64,000 nt of DNA, taken from SZUA-368 sp028533045. GTDB lineage: Bacteria > Spirochaetota > Spirochaetia > DSM-2461. Both the position numbers and the translations under genes were made by a program. Below the pieces are notes generated by a model. That model was not told the origin of the DNA. It did not search any database and saw nothing but the letters and a program-made list of their open reading frames with translations. This document shows positions 15,497-24,515 of this stretch, one piece after another; the first letter of the stretch is position 1; every line of letters starts with the position of its first letter. The stretch lies in NCBI GenBank assembly GCA_050031985.1, contig JBNAIG010000018.1, positions 1 to 64,000 of the forward strand. Reading direction: 5' to 3'.

Positions 15497-17719
15497 ATGT
15501 TAAAGAAAATTGCCCTACTTTTATGGGGCTCTCTTCTCTTTGTAACCTGCTCCTGGGATCTGGATTCGGCCAACAGCTTTACCGTTACGGGAACGTTGAC
15601 CGATTCCGACGGATCTCCCGTTTCGGGGGGAACCGTTATTCTGGAGGATGACAGCGAGCATAGGGCCGCTACCGATTCCAACGGAAACTTTGAGTTTGAC
15701 GATCTTTCGGCGGGCAACTACAGCGTGTCCGGTGAAATCGACGGCTGGATTGTGGTATACGAAGAGGATTCCTATCTCTCCCTGCGTTGGGAAGAGAGTG
15801 TGGAAATAGAATTGACTGCCTACGACTTGAGCGAATCTCTACCGATTTCGGTCATACAGGGAAGCAACGCCAAATCTTCTTTGGATGGGGAGAGCGTTGT
15901 AGACATCGAGGGTGTTGTAACCAAGCTGAATACGGCCGACTACGACGGTTTTTTTATGCAGACCGCCACAATCGATGACTATGACTTTTCCTCCTCCTGC
16001 GGCATCTTTGTCTATACTGAAGATGAAGACGGTTCCGGGACTGTCTCCACTGTTCCCTACGATTTGGCCGTGGGCGACCTGGTTAAAGTATCCGGTACGG
16101 TTACGGAGTTACAGGTAGAGAACTATCTGGGGTATTCAGATGGCCTGCTTACGGTGACGACTCTTACCGACCCTGTGGCGGAGGTTCTGACCGAAGATTA
16201 TACGACTACCTATGGCGAGCCCGATCCTATTGTGATTGGTGACAGCGCAAGCGCTGATATTTCTCCAGGAGATATTACGACGGCCGAGGAAATGATCGAT
16301 TTTATGGAAGCCATGGAAGGGATGCGGGTGACCGTGGAATCTCCGGTGGCCGTAGGACCGGAAAGTTACAGTAACATGCCCGTTATCCTTTCCGGCGTGA
16401 CCTATGATCTGGAAACGGAGTTTTCCGATAATTATGGCCTGTTGATTCACGAGGATAACCTGAATCCGGAGCGTATGTTTATCTACTACGAAGATTTTGA
16501 CGATGTGGTACTACCCGGTACGACCTTCAACAACGGCGGAGACGTGACGGGGGTGGTTAACTATACGGGAGACGGGGTCTATACCATTGAGCCTACCGAT
16601 TCGGATGACATCGGAGAGGAAGCTGACACAAGTTACTCCACCGTATCCAAGGAGACAACCACAGTGACTCATACCGACGGGACTCTTCGTGTGGCAAGCT
16701 ATAACGTGGAGAACTTCGGAGTGGAACTGGATGACGACGGAGATCAGGACACGGACAGCCGGGACGATCAGGCTTCGGAATTGGCCGAGGATTATGTGGA
16801 CCGTTTGTTGAGTCCGGACATCATGGTCATGGTGGAGATGGGCGACGACTACGGTTCCACCGTTTACAATGAAAATACCAAGTACACCTACTACGTTCCC
16901 GACGGCAATACTTCGGCGGAAGGGAATTTCGAGGAATTTGCCGACTCCATCTATTCGGACAGCGGATTTGACGGCGATGAGTCTGATGACCCGCTGAACT
17001 ACGTGGATGTGGAGCCGGAAGACGGAGAAGAAGGGGGCAAGCCGGGTATGAATATCCGGGTCGGCGTCATGTACCGCAGCGACCGGGTGACCTTTACCCA
17101 AAGGGGCGACGCCAACTATGACGATGGTGTAGCACCTACTCTGGATGACGACGGTAATATTCAGCTCACCTATAATCCGGGCCGGATCATTGACGACGCC
17201 TTCGACGGCAGCCGTCGTCCGGTTGTGGCCGAATTTGACTTTGAAGACGGGGACGGAGAAAACCATCGGATTATTGTCATAGGGGTGCACTTCTCTTCCA
17301 AAGGGAGCGACGATCCCTACTACGGAGAAATCCAGCCGGCTGTGTGCTACTCCGAAGAGAGCCGAATTGAACAGGCCGAGGCGGTGGGGAATTTTGTGAC
17401 CCAGTGTCTGAGTCTGGATCCCGATGCGAATATTATCGTGGCGGGGGACTTTAACGATTACGCCTTTTCCGATGCGGCCCAGGTTCTTATCTCCACTACC
17501 GGATTGAACGATTTGACCGGGGACTACCTGGATTCGGACGACTGCTATACCTACAGTTACTACGGGAACAGTCAGCAGCTCGACTTGATGCTCGTATCGG
17601 ACAATCTTTACGGTGCCACTTCCGCCGACGGTGTGGATATTGTCCATATGAACTCCGAAGTGGGTTGGGAAAACGAACACTCCGACCACGATGCTATCGT
17701 GAGTCGTTTCGCTTGGTAA
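15497..17719 (+). CDS. ExeM/NucH-like extracellular nuclease
   Basis: A 740-residue lipoprotein (lipobox LLFVTCS) with three parts. The first is a carboxypeptidase-regulatory-like domain (about residues 25-100; GTLTDSDGSPVSGGTVILED). The second is an OB-fold-like region (about 115-370) typical of ExeM/NucH nucleases. The third is an endonuclease/exonuclease/phosphatase catalytic domain (about 395-740) with LRVASYNVENFG, MVMVEMGD, IIVIGVHFSSKG, NIIVAGDFNDY and the final SDHDAIVS. These carry the Asn, Glu, His, Asp-Asn and Asp-His of the metal-dependent active site. It should degrade extracellular DNA. It lies between the barrel protein and the 5'-nucleotidase in what looks like a four-gene operon. 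Confidence 0.88.
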   Translation: MLKKIALLLWGSLLFVTCSWDLDSANSFTVTGTLTDSDGSPVSGGTVILEDDSEHRAATDSNGNFEFDDLSAGNYSVSGEIDGWIVVYEEDSYLSLRWEESVEIELTAYDLSESLPISVIQGSNAKSSLDGESVVDIEGVVTKLNTADYDGFFMQTATIDDYDFSSSCGIFVYTEDEDGSGTVSTVPYDLAVGDLVKVSGTVTELQVENYLGYSDGLLTVTTLTDPVAEVLTEDYTTTYGEPDPIVIGDSASADISPGDITTAEEMIDFMEAMEGMRVTVESPVAVGPESYSNMPVILSGVTYDLETEFSDNYGLLIHEDNLNPERMFIYYEDFDDVVLPGTTFNNGGDVTGVVNYTGDGVYTIEPTDSDDIGEEADTSYSTVSKETTTVTHTDGTLRVASYNVENFGVELDDDGDQDTDSRDDQASELAEDYVDRLLSPDIMVMVEMGDDYGSTVYNENTKYTYYVPDGNTSAEGNFEEFADSIYSDSGFDGDESDDPLNYVDVEPEDGEEGGKPGMNIRVGVMYRSDRVTFTQRGDANYDDGVAPTLDDDGNIQLTYNPGRIIDDAFDGSRRPVVAEFDFEDGDGENHRIIVIGVHFSSKGSDDPYYGEIQPAVCYSEESRIEQAEAVGNFVTQCLSLDPDANIIVAGDFNDYAFSDAAQVLISTTGLNDLTGDYLDSDDCYTYSYYGNSQQLDLMLVSDNLYGATSADGVDIVHMNSEVGWENEHSDHDAIVSRFAW

Positions 17720-17742
17720 ACTTTGAATAAAAGGAATTAAAC

Positions 17743-19239
17743 ATGAAAAAGAAATATACGGGAAAATTACTTATCCTAAGCTTGCTGCTTGCTTTTCTGA
17801 GTAGCTGTGCCAGCTTTAAGGCGGTCCCCCAGGGGGAGATTGTCATCATCCACACTAACGATACCCACGGTCGCATCATGGAAACTCCCCAGGATGGAAT
17901 GGGATTTCCCCAGATCTCCGGGATCGTTTCCGAGTACCGGAGGGATTATCCGGGACGGGTTCTGCTCCTTGATGCGGGTGATACCTTCCATGGAACTCCC
18001 TTTGCCGCACTGAGCCAGGGGGAGAATGTAGCCAAGGTCATTGATTCCATGGAATACGATGCGGTGGCTGTGGGTAACCACGACATGAATTACGGCCTGG
18101 AGACATTGGAAGGTTTAAATGATTTGATGGAGTATACCAAAGTCATCTCCGCCAATATGGTGGATAAAACCGGCCACCGTCCCTTTGAGCCCTATGTGAT
18201 TAAAAATCTGGGTCCCACAGGAAAAATCAAGGTGGGGATTTTTGGGCTGACCACACCTCAGACCTTGTACAAATCCAATCCCAAGTATGTGGATGAGATT
18301 GCTTTTCGTGACACCATCGAAACCGCTCAAGCTATGGTGGACGAGCTAAAAGATCAGGTGAACATAATCATCTGTCTTTCTCATTTGGGAGTAAATCCCG
18401 CTTATGAGGTAACCAGTATAGATGTGGCCAGGGAAGTTCACGGCATCGATCTCATTGTGGATGGACACAGCCATACCATTCTTCAGGAAGGTCTCTGGAT
18501 AGAGGGAACCCCCATCGTTCAGGCCGGTTACTCCGCCAAGTATGTAGGAGTCGTTACCATGTCCTTTGGCCCCGACGGAACCGAAACGGATATTGAATTG
18601 ATTAGTAAGGGTGAAGCTTCGGACTACTCCGAATCTTCCAGCCTGCTTTACACAGTGAATGGCATGGATGAGGCGAACAAGCTCCTCACGGGTAAGTCCA
18701 TAGGTGAAACTCAGGTGAGGCTGGATGGTGAACGGGCCCATGTCCGAAGCGGACAGACAAACCTCGGTACCCTTATCGCCGAGTCGGCCCGTTGGATTAG
18801 CGGGGCCGATACAGCCTTGATTAACGGCGGAGGAATTCGTGCTTCCATCGAGATGGGTACCATTACAACCGGAGCCGTATTGAATGTGCTTCCCTTTGGT
18901 AACACTGTTAGAGTTATCGAGATTAGCGGAGCCGGTATTGTGAAAGCCCTTGAGAACGGAGTTGCCGCTCTTCCCGAACCGGCCGGCGCCTTTCCTCATA
19001 CGGCGGGAATCAGCTACGATATTAACCTTGACGAAGCGGGTAATACTGTTTCCAATGTAAAGATTAACGGCGCCGCTTTGGAAGAGGAGAAAATCTACAC
19101 CCTGGCAACCAGCGATTTTCTTGTTCTGGGGGGAGACGAGTATGCCATTTTTACCGACTGTCCTGTTGTTAAGGAATTGTCCACTTTTGACGAAGTTCTG
19201 GAAGAGTATCTGAAAGAATACGGACCGGTCACGGAGTAA
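17743..19239 (+). CDS. UshA-family 5'-nucleotidase lipoprotein
   Basis: A 498-residue lipoprotein (lipobox FLSSCAS). The N-terminal metallophosphatase domain shows HTNDTHGR, LLDAGDTFHG, VGNHDMNYG, CLSHLG and VDGHSHT, the dinuclear metal-site motifs. The C-terminal 5'-nucleotidase domain shows NGGGIRASIEMG and VLNVLPFGNTV, which hold the nucleoside base. It should release phosphate and nucleosides from nucleotides outside the inner membrane. It lies 23 nt after the ExeM-like nuclease, a natural next step in using extracellular DNA. Confidence 0.93.
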   Translation: MKKKYTGKLLILSLLLAFLSSCASFKAVPQGEIVIIHTNDTHGRIMETPQDGMGFPQISGIVSEYRRDYPGRVLLLDAGDTFHGTPFAALSQGENVAKVIDSMEYDAVAVGNHDMNYGLETLEGLNDLMEYTKVISANMVDKTGHRPFEPYVIKNLGPTGKIKVGIFGLTTPQTLYKSNPKYVDEIAFRDTIETAQAMVDELKDQVNIIICLSHLGVNPAYEVTSIDVAREVHGIDLIVDGHSHTILQEGLWIEGTPIVQAGYSAKYVGVVTMSFGPDGTETDIELISKGEASDYSESSSLLYTVNGMDEANKLLTGKSIGETQVRLDGERAHVRSGQTNLGTLIAESARWISGADTALINGGGIRASIEMGTITTGAVLNVLPFGNTVRVIEISGAGIVKALENGVAALPEPAGAFPHTAGISYDINLDEAGNTVSNVKINGAALEEEKIYTLATSDFLVLGGDEYAIFTDCPVVKELSTFDEVLEEYLKEYGPVTE

Positions 19240-19241
19240 CT

Positions 19242-20114
19242 ATGAAGAAGTCCACTATTTTTGGGGCGGCGGTTTTGATTGTACTCGGTCTTTTGGCCGG
19301 GTGTTCCGAAGATCCCAGTCCCGAAATGACAAGTTTTAGTATTAACAGTACCGTTGGGGTGATTGATGATGACACCGGTTACATTGTGCTTGCCATGGCC
19401 CAGGATACGGACTATGACTGTACGTCTCTTACGGCTGATTTCATCTACACCGGAGATTCGGTTACGGTGGACGGGGTGAGCCAAACCTCCGGCTCCACTA
19501 CCCAGGATTTTACCGATACGGTTAAGTATGTTGTCACTTCCGGTTCTTCTAGTAAGACCTATTATGTAACGGTTTATTTGACAGGAGCCACCAAGCTTGT
19601 TTTTTCCGAGTATTTTAATGAGGAGGGAGACGAGGAGGATGATGCCGATTATTTGGGGGATTTCTTTCAGTATTCCCTAGAAGGAGAATCTGTCTGGAGT
19701 TATGCCACCTATGGTGATGATGAATATGCCTATATCACTGGTTATTATGATGACGAACCTGCCAATAACGACTGGCTGATAACGTCTTCTGCTGTGGATT
19801 TAAGTGGATACGGTAGTGCCTATCTCTCTTTTGACTCCTGTATGAATTATGATGACGATGACTCCTATGTCTCTGTGATTGTCTCCACCGATTATATTAG
19901 TGGGGAAAATCCGGAAAACTATACCTGGACCGACTTGACCGATGAGGCCAGTTGGTCAAGCGGTGACTGGAGCTGGGCCGATTCGGGCCTGGTTAGTCTG
20001 AGTGATTATTCCGGGGACGAGGTTTTTATAGCCTTCCAGTATATTAGTACAGCTTCGGACCAGGATACCTGGGAAATCGATAACGTAGAAGTCTACGCCG
20101 AATTGGACAGCTAG
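19242..20114 (+). CDS. Choice-of-anchor J-like lipoprotein
   Basis: A 290-residue lipoprotein (lipobox LLAGCSE). Residues about 30-105 form a small beta domain resembling the DUF5018-type surface module (TSFSINSTVGVI ... VTSGSSSKTYYVTVYL). Residues about 115-290 resemble choice-of-anchor J/DUF5017 domains: EYFNEEG, NDWLITSSAVDLSGYGSAYL, VFIAFQYIS and the closing WEIDNVEVY. Such modules are jelly-roll folds on surface proteins with binding rather than catalytic roles. It follows the 5'-nucleotidase after 2 nt and ends the operon before a strong terminator. It may tether substrate, which is inference. Confidence 0.72.
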   Translation: MKKSTIFGAAVLIVLGLLAGCSEDPSPEMTSFSINSTVGVIDDDTGYIVLAMAQDTDYDCTSLTADFIYTGDSVTVDGVSQTSGSTTQDFTDTVKYVVTSGSSSKTYYVTVYLTGATKLVFSEYFNEEGDEEDDADYLGDFFQYSLEGESVWSYATYGDDEYAYITGYYDDEPANNDWLITSSAVDLSGYGSAYLSFDSCMNYDDDDSYVSVIVSTDYISGENPENYTWTDLTDEASWSSGDWSWADSGLVSLSDYSGDEVFIAFQYISTASDQDTWEIDNVEVYAELDS

Positions 20115-20132
20115 GAAAAAGAAGGCAAAAAT

Positions 20133-20176
20133 AAAGAGGGGCCACTGCGGGAGATAATCCTCAGCGGCCCCTCTTT
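20133..20176. terminator. Bidirectional terminator
   Basis: An 11-bp stem AAAGAGGGGCC / GGCCCCTCTTT, with A and T runs on the two sides, sits between the convergent lipoprotein and HxlR genes. The symmetry would stop transcription from both sides. Confidence 0.85.
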
Positions 20177-20181
20177 CAGGT

Positions 20182-20544
20182 TTAGCCCCCGGCCTGGAGA
20201 GCTTTCCTGTTCTCCCGGATTTCAAAGGCGAATTCCACTCCCCACTCTTTTAGTGCAAGAAGAATAGGACGGAGGGTTTCGCCTTTTGCCGTCATGCTGT
20301 ACTCCACTTTGGGAGGAACCTGGGCGTAGACCTTACGGTTAATCAGTCCGTCCTCTTCCAGTTCGCGCAGTTGCTTCGTCAGCATCCTCTGGGTTACTTC
20401 GCCCACTCTTCGCTTAAGTTCGTTAAAACGGAGAGTTCCGTCGGTCATCAGATGGTAAAGGATAATACCCTTCCATTTTCCTCCGATCACATTCAAGGTG
20501 GCTTCTACAGGACAGCCCAGAGGGCTTTGTTTCGCTTCATTCAT
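20182..20544 (-). CDS. HxlR family transcriptional regulator
   Basis: A 120-residue winged-helix regulator. CPVEATLNVIGGKWK at the N-terminus, the recognition region FNELKRRVGEVTQRMLTKQL and the wing YSMTAKGETL are typical HxlR. The Cys at residue 11 lies where redox-sensing members (HypR/QorR type) keep a reactive thiol. It is encoded 4 nt after an Fe-S/FMN-type reductase gene and probably autoregulates that operon in response to electrophiles or oxidants, as is common for this pairing. Confidence 0.9.
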   Translation of the reverse strand: MNEAKQSPLGCPVEATLNVIGGKWKGIILYHLMTDGTLRFNELKRRVGEVTQRMLTKQLRELEEDGLINRKVYAQVPPKVEYSMTAKGETLRPILLALKEWGVEFAFEIRENRKALQAGG

Positions 20545-20548
20545 AATT

Positions 20549-21184
20549 CTACCTTACGAAGTTGGTCATGACTTTTTTTTCCGCTTCCGGGGCGGGGATG
20601 GTTCCTTTGCCCGCTTCAATCAGTTTCATGAGCCAAGCCATGTTTTTTCCCAGGACTCGCATAATCTGAACACCCTCTGCGTCCTGCTCAGCATCCCCCG
20701 GCTTGGTCCCGTGAATAACATTCCAGTAGTTGGAGGTGGGAATAACCATTTCCGAATACTCAAGATACTTGCTAAGCTGGTTGACCGCAGGGATACCTCC
20801 CGACCGTCTTACCGCACCAAGGGCCACGCCGGCTTTGTGACGCAGAACATTGCCATTGGCCCCGTTCATATAGAAAAGCCTGTCCAGAAAAGTGCTCATT
20901 ACACCGGCCATACCGGCATAGTGAATGGGAGAACCCAGGATCAAGCCGTCCGCCTCTTTTATCTTTTGGAATGCTTCGTTTACCATATCGTCAAAGGCAG
21001 GACAGGTTTCGTTTCTTTCTTTGTAACATCGGCCGCAGCCCAGGCAGCCATGGATAGTTTCCTTGCCAATCGTTAACACTTCCGTTTCGATTCCTTCTTT
21101 GGCAAGCTCATCGGCGACCACTCCGATGGCATAGGCCGTATTCCCCTTTGCGTGGGGACTCCCGTTTATAGCTAATACTTTCAT
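20549..21184 (-). CDS. NADPH-dependent FMN reductase / Fe-S flavoprotein family
   Basis: A 211-residue flavodoxin-fold protein. The FMN phosphate loop is visible as INGSPHAKGNTAYAI, and the ring-binding region as ILGSPIHYAGMAGVMSTFLDR. The stretch CLGCGRCYKERNETC is the cysteine cluster typical of the iron-sulfur flavoprotein subgroup, which passes electrons to quinones, oxygen species or other acceptors. It has a good promoter (TTGACT-16-TATATT) and the ribosome binding site AAGGAG. It forms an operon with the hxlR-type regulator downstream. Confidence 0.88.
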   Translation of the reverse strand: MKVLAINGSPHAKGNTAYAIGVVADELAKEGIETEVLTIGKETIHGCLGCGRCYKERNETCPAFDDMVNEAFQKIKEADGLILGSPIHYAGMAGVMSTFLDRLFYMNGANGNVLRHKAGVALGAVRRSGGIPAVNQLSKYLEYSEMVIPTSNYWNVIHGTKPGDAEQDAEGVQIMRVLGKNMAWLMKLIEAGKGTIPAPEAEKKVMTNFVR

Positions 21185-21205
21185 GTTGAATTCTCCTTTG
21201 CGTTA

Positions 21206-21233
21206 AATATATCAGTACATGTTAATAAGTCAA
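21206..21233 (-). promoter_or_regulatory. Sigma-70 promoter of the flavoprotein-hxlR operon
   Basis: TTGACT, 16 bases, TATATT on the minus strand. The expected start of transcription is about 15 nt before the start codon, giving a very short leader. Confidence 0.6.
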
Positions 21234-21351
21234 GAAGGCACTTTAAAAGTCTATAGGATCAAAAAGTATACTATTGGAAATATCTCTTGCCATATCACTC
21301 ATCCCGCAGTAGAATCACAAAGAATATTTTGCATACATTAGGAGTCTTTTT

Positions 21352-22943
21352 ATGGAAGATTTAAGTTTTGGAGCCCTGGCGCTTCTCCCGCCTCTCATCG
21401 CTATTTTCTTTGCCATGTGGAAAAACAGGTTATAATTTCCCTTTTAGCCGGTATCTGGGGCGGGGCGACCATCATTAACAACTGGAATCCTCTAAAAGGC
21501 CTTCTTCAGACCTTCTCCCATTATATTGTTGGTCAGTCACTGGCCGATTCCTGGAATATCGGGATCATCGTTTTCCTTCTGGCCGTGGGCGGGATGATTG
21601 GGATGATAAGCAAATTGGGCGGAACCAAGGCCATTGCCGACGCCATTGCGGTAAAAGCCCAGGACGTTCGTTCTACCCAGCTGGCAACAGCCCTCATGGG
21701 AGTGGCCATTTTCTTTGACGATTACGCCAACTCCATAATTGTGGGAAACACCATGAGACCTATAACGGACAAGCAGAGAATCTCCCGGGAAAAACTCTCC
21801 TACATCGTTGACTCTTCCGCCGCTCCGGTCTCTTCCATGGCCCCCATATCCACCTGGATAGCCATGGAATTGGGACTAATCGCCGCCGGACTGAGCGCCC
21901 TGGGTATTGAAGGAAACTCCATGCTCGTCTTCTTTCAGACCATCCCCTTTCGCTTCTACTCCCTCTTCTCTCTGGTTCTGCTTTTTAGCTTAATCCTTAT
22001 GAAAAAAGATTTTGGTCCCATGCTTAAGGCAGAAATCCGGGCCCGCAAGACCGGACAGGTCTTTAGAGAAGGGGCCAACCCCATGATCACCGAAGATCCT
22101 GCCCTCATGCCCAAGGACGGAACAAAGGGTAGCATATGGGAAGTCATTGTCCCCATAGGTATATTTATACTCATCACCTTCTTCGGACTCTGGTATAACG
22201 GATATGAAGAGGGACTTACCTTTCGGGACGCCATGGGTAACGCCGACGCCTCGGTCGTACTCACCTGGGCGGCCTTTATCAGTTCCATCGCCGTAGGAAT
22301 CCAGGGGATAATCTCTAAAAAGTTCACCATCTCCGGTTCGGTAGACGCCTGGATCGGAGGAGCCAAGTCCATGTTCGTGGCCGTAACCATCCTGACCCTG
22401 GCCTTTGCCCTTAAAGCGGTCATTTCCGAAATGCAGCTTGCCGAATGGCTCGTGGCCATCATACCCTTCCAGGAAGGGGGGCTCGCTTCCATACTGCTTC
22501 CCACCCTTGTTTTTCTTACCGCCATGTTCGTGGCCTTTTCAACGGGAACATCCTGGGGAACCAACTCCATCCTCATGCCCATCGTCATACCCGTAGCCGC
22601 CAACGTGTCCGCCGCCAACGGAGAAGTGACCCCGCTCATACTCGCCTGTATCGGAAGCGTTCTAACCGGCGCCGTATTTGGCGACCACTGCTCCCCCATA
22701 TCGGATACAACCATCCTCTCCTCATCCGCCTCAGGAGCCGACCACATTGACCACGTGCGAACCCAGGCCCCCTATGCCCTTACCGCCGCCGGAGTCGCCA
22801 TCCTATTGGGAACCCTCCCCGCCGGATTGGGACTTCCTCCCTGGATCAGTTTAGTGGCGGGAGCAGTCGTGCTCTTGGGAGTTGTAAAGTTTGTGGGAAA
22901 AGAAATTGATGAGGAAGGGGCAGTTATACAGAAAACCGCATAA
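21352..22943 (+). CDS. nhaC: NhaC-type Na+/H+ antiporter, frameshifted near N-terminus
   Basis: A polytopic NhaC-family antiporter of about 530 residues exchanging sodium for protons, sometimes linked to amino acids. The main frame begins at a GTG at 21417 and gives 508 residues. However, ATG at 21352, with AGGAG 8 nt upstream, opens a frame (MEDLSFGALALLPPLIAIFF) that encodes the expected first helix and stops at 21433-21435. The two frames join at the A5 run at 21421-21425: one extra A there, or a -1 slip on AAA AAC, fuses them into a normal N-terminus. Core motifs include FFDDYANSIIVGNTMRP and FGDHCSPISDTTIL. It may be a base-call error, a real mutation or ribosomal slippage. Confidence 0.85.
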
Positions 22944-23010
22944 CATTGTGATTTAGGGTGTTATATTGAAAACTAGATAACACTATTATTACGGGCGTTA
23001 TATTGAAAAC
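22923..23010 (+). repeat. 37-bp imperfect tandem repeat, about 2.4 copies
   Basis: Copies begin at 22923, 22960 and 22997, exactly 37 bp apart. The first begins GTTATACAGAAAACC and the other two GTTATATTGAAAAC. The first half of the unit is well conserved and the second half less so. The array starts inside the last codons of nhaC and runs past its stop. Confidence 0.75.
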
Positions 23011-23034
23011 CACATACCCCCCATATCCTGGACG

Positions 23035-23139
23035 TTTCCCCGCCGCTTTGCGGCGGGGCCGGGCTCTCCGGGGCTCCGCTGTTCGCTTCGGCCGGGCGCT
23101 TCGCGCCCGTCAGCCCAGCGGGCTCCCCTCCGATCCCTA
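23035..23139. repeat. GC-rich extragenic hairpin element
   Basis: A sharp change to very high GC between the convergent nhaC and DEAD-box helicase genes. It contains two perfect 7-bp hairpins with 3-base loops: CCGCCGC-TTT-GCGGCGG (23040-23056) and CGGGCGC-TTC-GCGCCCG (23093-23109). The element reaches and appears to include the stop codon of the helicase gene (TAG, 23137-23139). Composition and repeated hairpins suggest a REP-like or interspersed palindromic element, and it may also act as terminator. Confidence 0.5.
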
Positions 23140-24465
23140 ACGCTGTTTACGCCGTCTCTGTCCATTTCCTCCGGCGGAACGGCGAGAGGAGTGACTCCTC
23201 TCTTCCCCGGGACTATTTCGGTCGGACGGTCCTCTGTTTGCTGACGGTCTACGGCCTCTCTGTTGTCCCTGTCTTTCCGGGCGACCTTGAGACTGTTGCT
23301 GCCCCATCGGACGGCCTCCCTGAGTAGTTTCCTGAATAACGGGAACAAAGCTCTCCGCCTTACCAAAAGGTACGGACTGACCAATCAGTTTTTCAATTGT
23401 TCTAAGCTGAGCTTTGTCATCGGGGGTAATAAAGGTTACCGCCAGGCCCGATTCGCCGGCCCGTCCGGTTCTCCCGATACGGTGAACATAGTCCTCCGCC
23501 ATTTGGGGCAGGTCAAAGTTAACCACGTGGCTCAGACCCTGAAGATCGAGCCCTCGAGCGGCCACATTGGTTGCGATGAGTGCCTGCAAATCGCCTTCCT
23601 TGAATTCCTTGAGTGCCCTGAGCCGGGCTCCCTGACTTTTATCTCCGTGAATAGCGGAAGAGGGGATTCCCCCTTTCGTCAGTTGCTTGGCCAATCGGTT
23701 GGCTCCGTGCTTCGTCCGGACAAAAACCAGGACCTGGTACCAGCTTTCCTCTTTTATAAGGTGGGCCAGAAGGTGACGCTTCTGGTTTTTCTCAATGGCG
23801 TATGCCAGCTGTTCAATTTTGTCGGCCGTTTGGTTCCCCTTGCGGACTTCCACTTCCACCGGTTTGTGGAGTAGTTCGCCGCAGAGCTTCTTGATTTCCT
23901 TGCTGTAGGTGGCGGAAAACATCAGGTTCTGTCTCCGTGAGGGGAGGGCTTTGATGACCTTCTGAATATCCCGAATAAATCCCATATCCAGCATGCGGTC
24001 AGCCTCATCGAGAATAAAGATCCCGATTTCCTTAAGATTGATGGTTCCCTGCTGAAGATGGTCTAGCAGACGACCAGGTGTGGCCACGAGCACATCGCAG
24101 CCTTCTCTAAGTCGCTGGATCTGGGGATTGATCTTTACTCCCCCAAAAATTGTTTCCGTATGGTAGGGAAGGTTCTTCCCGTATAGTTCAAAGTTCTCTC
24201 CCACTTGGGCGGCCAATTCTCTTGTGGGAGTGAGAACGAGTACACGGGGATTTTTTTGTGTTTTACCTTTCTGTGCGAGTAGTTCCAGTACGGGCAGGGC
24301 AAAGGCTGCCGTTTTACCGGTTCCTGTCTGGGCTCCTGCCAGAACATCCCGCTTTTCGAGTACGGGGGGAATGGCTTTGGCCTGAATGGGAGTGGGGGAA
24401 GTATATCCTTTGCTTTCCAGCGCCCGAAGGATTTCCGGACGGAGGTTAAGTTCTTTAAATGTCAT
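23137..24465 (-). CDS. DEAD-box RNA helicase (RhlE-like)
   Basis: A 442-residue ATP-dependent RNA helicase. Visible motifs, in order: Q motif TPIQAKAIP, motif I AGAQTGTGKT, Ia PTRELAAQ, II DEADRMLDMGF, III SAT, and VI HRIGRTGRAG. The DEADRMLDMGF form and the basic Gln/Arg/Ser-rich tail (last 65 residues, RRSAGGNGQRRRKQR at the end) fit the RhlE group, acting in ribosome assembly, RNA decay or cold adaptation. It is monocistronic. The last codons run into a GC-rich extragenic element, so the tail length may vary between strains. Confidence 0.93.
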   Translation of the reverse strand: MTFKELNLRPEILRALESKGYTSPTPIQAKAIPPVLEKRDVLAGAQTGTGKTAAFALPVLELLAQKGKTQKNPRVLVLTPTRELAAQVGENFELYGKNLPYHTETIFGGVKINPQIQRLREGCDVLVATPGRLLDHLQQGTINLKEIGIFILDEADRMLDMGFIRDIQKVIKALPSRRQNLMFSATYSKEIKKLCGELLHKPVEVEVRKGNQTADKIEQLAYAIEKNQKRHLLAHLIKEESWYQVLVFVRTKHGANRLAKQLTKGGIPSSAIHGDKSQGARLRALKEFKEGDLQALIATNVAARGLDLQGLSHVVNFDLPQMAEDYVHRIGRTGRAGESGLAVTFITPDDKAQLRTIEKLIGQSVPFGKAESFVPVIQETTQGGRPMGQQQSQGRPERQGQQRGRRPSANRGPSDRNSPGEERSHSSRRSAGGNGQRRRKQR

Positions 24466-24515
24466 GATTTCTCCTGTGAAGGGGTAGCATAACAGGAATG
24501 TACCGGAATGGATAG

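Noticed and set aside
16511..17689. A 392-codon open frame on the minus strand, opposite the ExeM-like nuclease gene.
   Set aside because: It is a shadow of the acidic, GAC/GAT-rich coding strand: His/Val-rich, no ribosome binding site, no family.
22923..23010. Three repeat starts at a 37-bp period suggested a CRISPR array.
   Set aside because: The copies are contiguous with no spacers, are imperfect and begin in coding sequence. A tandem repeat explains them.
22998..23384. A 128-codon minus-strand frame across the GC-rich element.
   Set aside because: It overlaps the 3' end of the DEAD-box helicase gene in another frame and consists of Arg/Pro/Gly from the GC-rich repeat.
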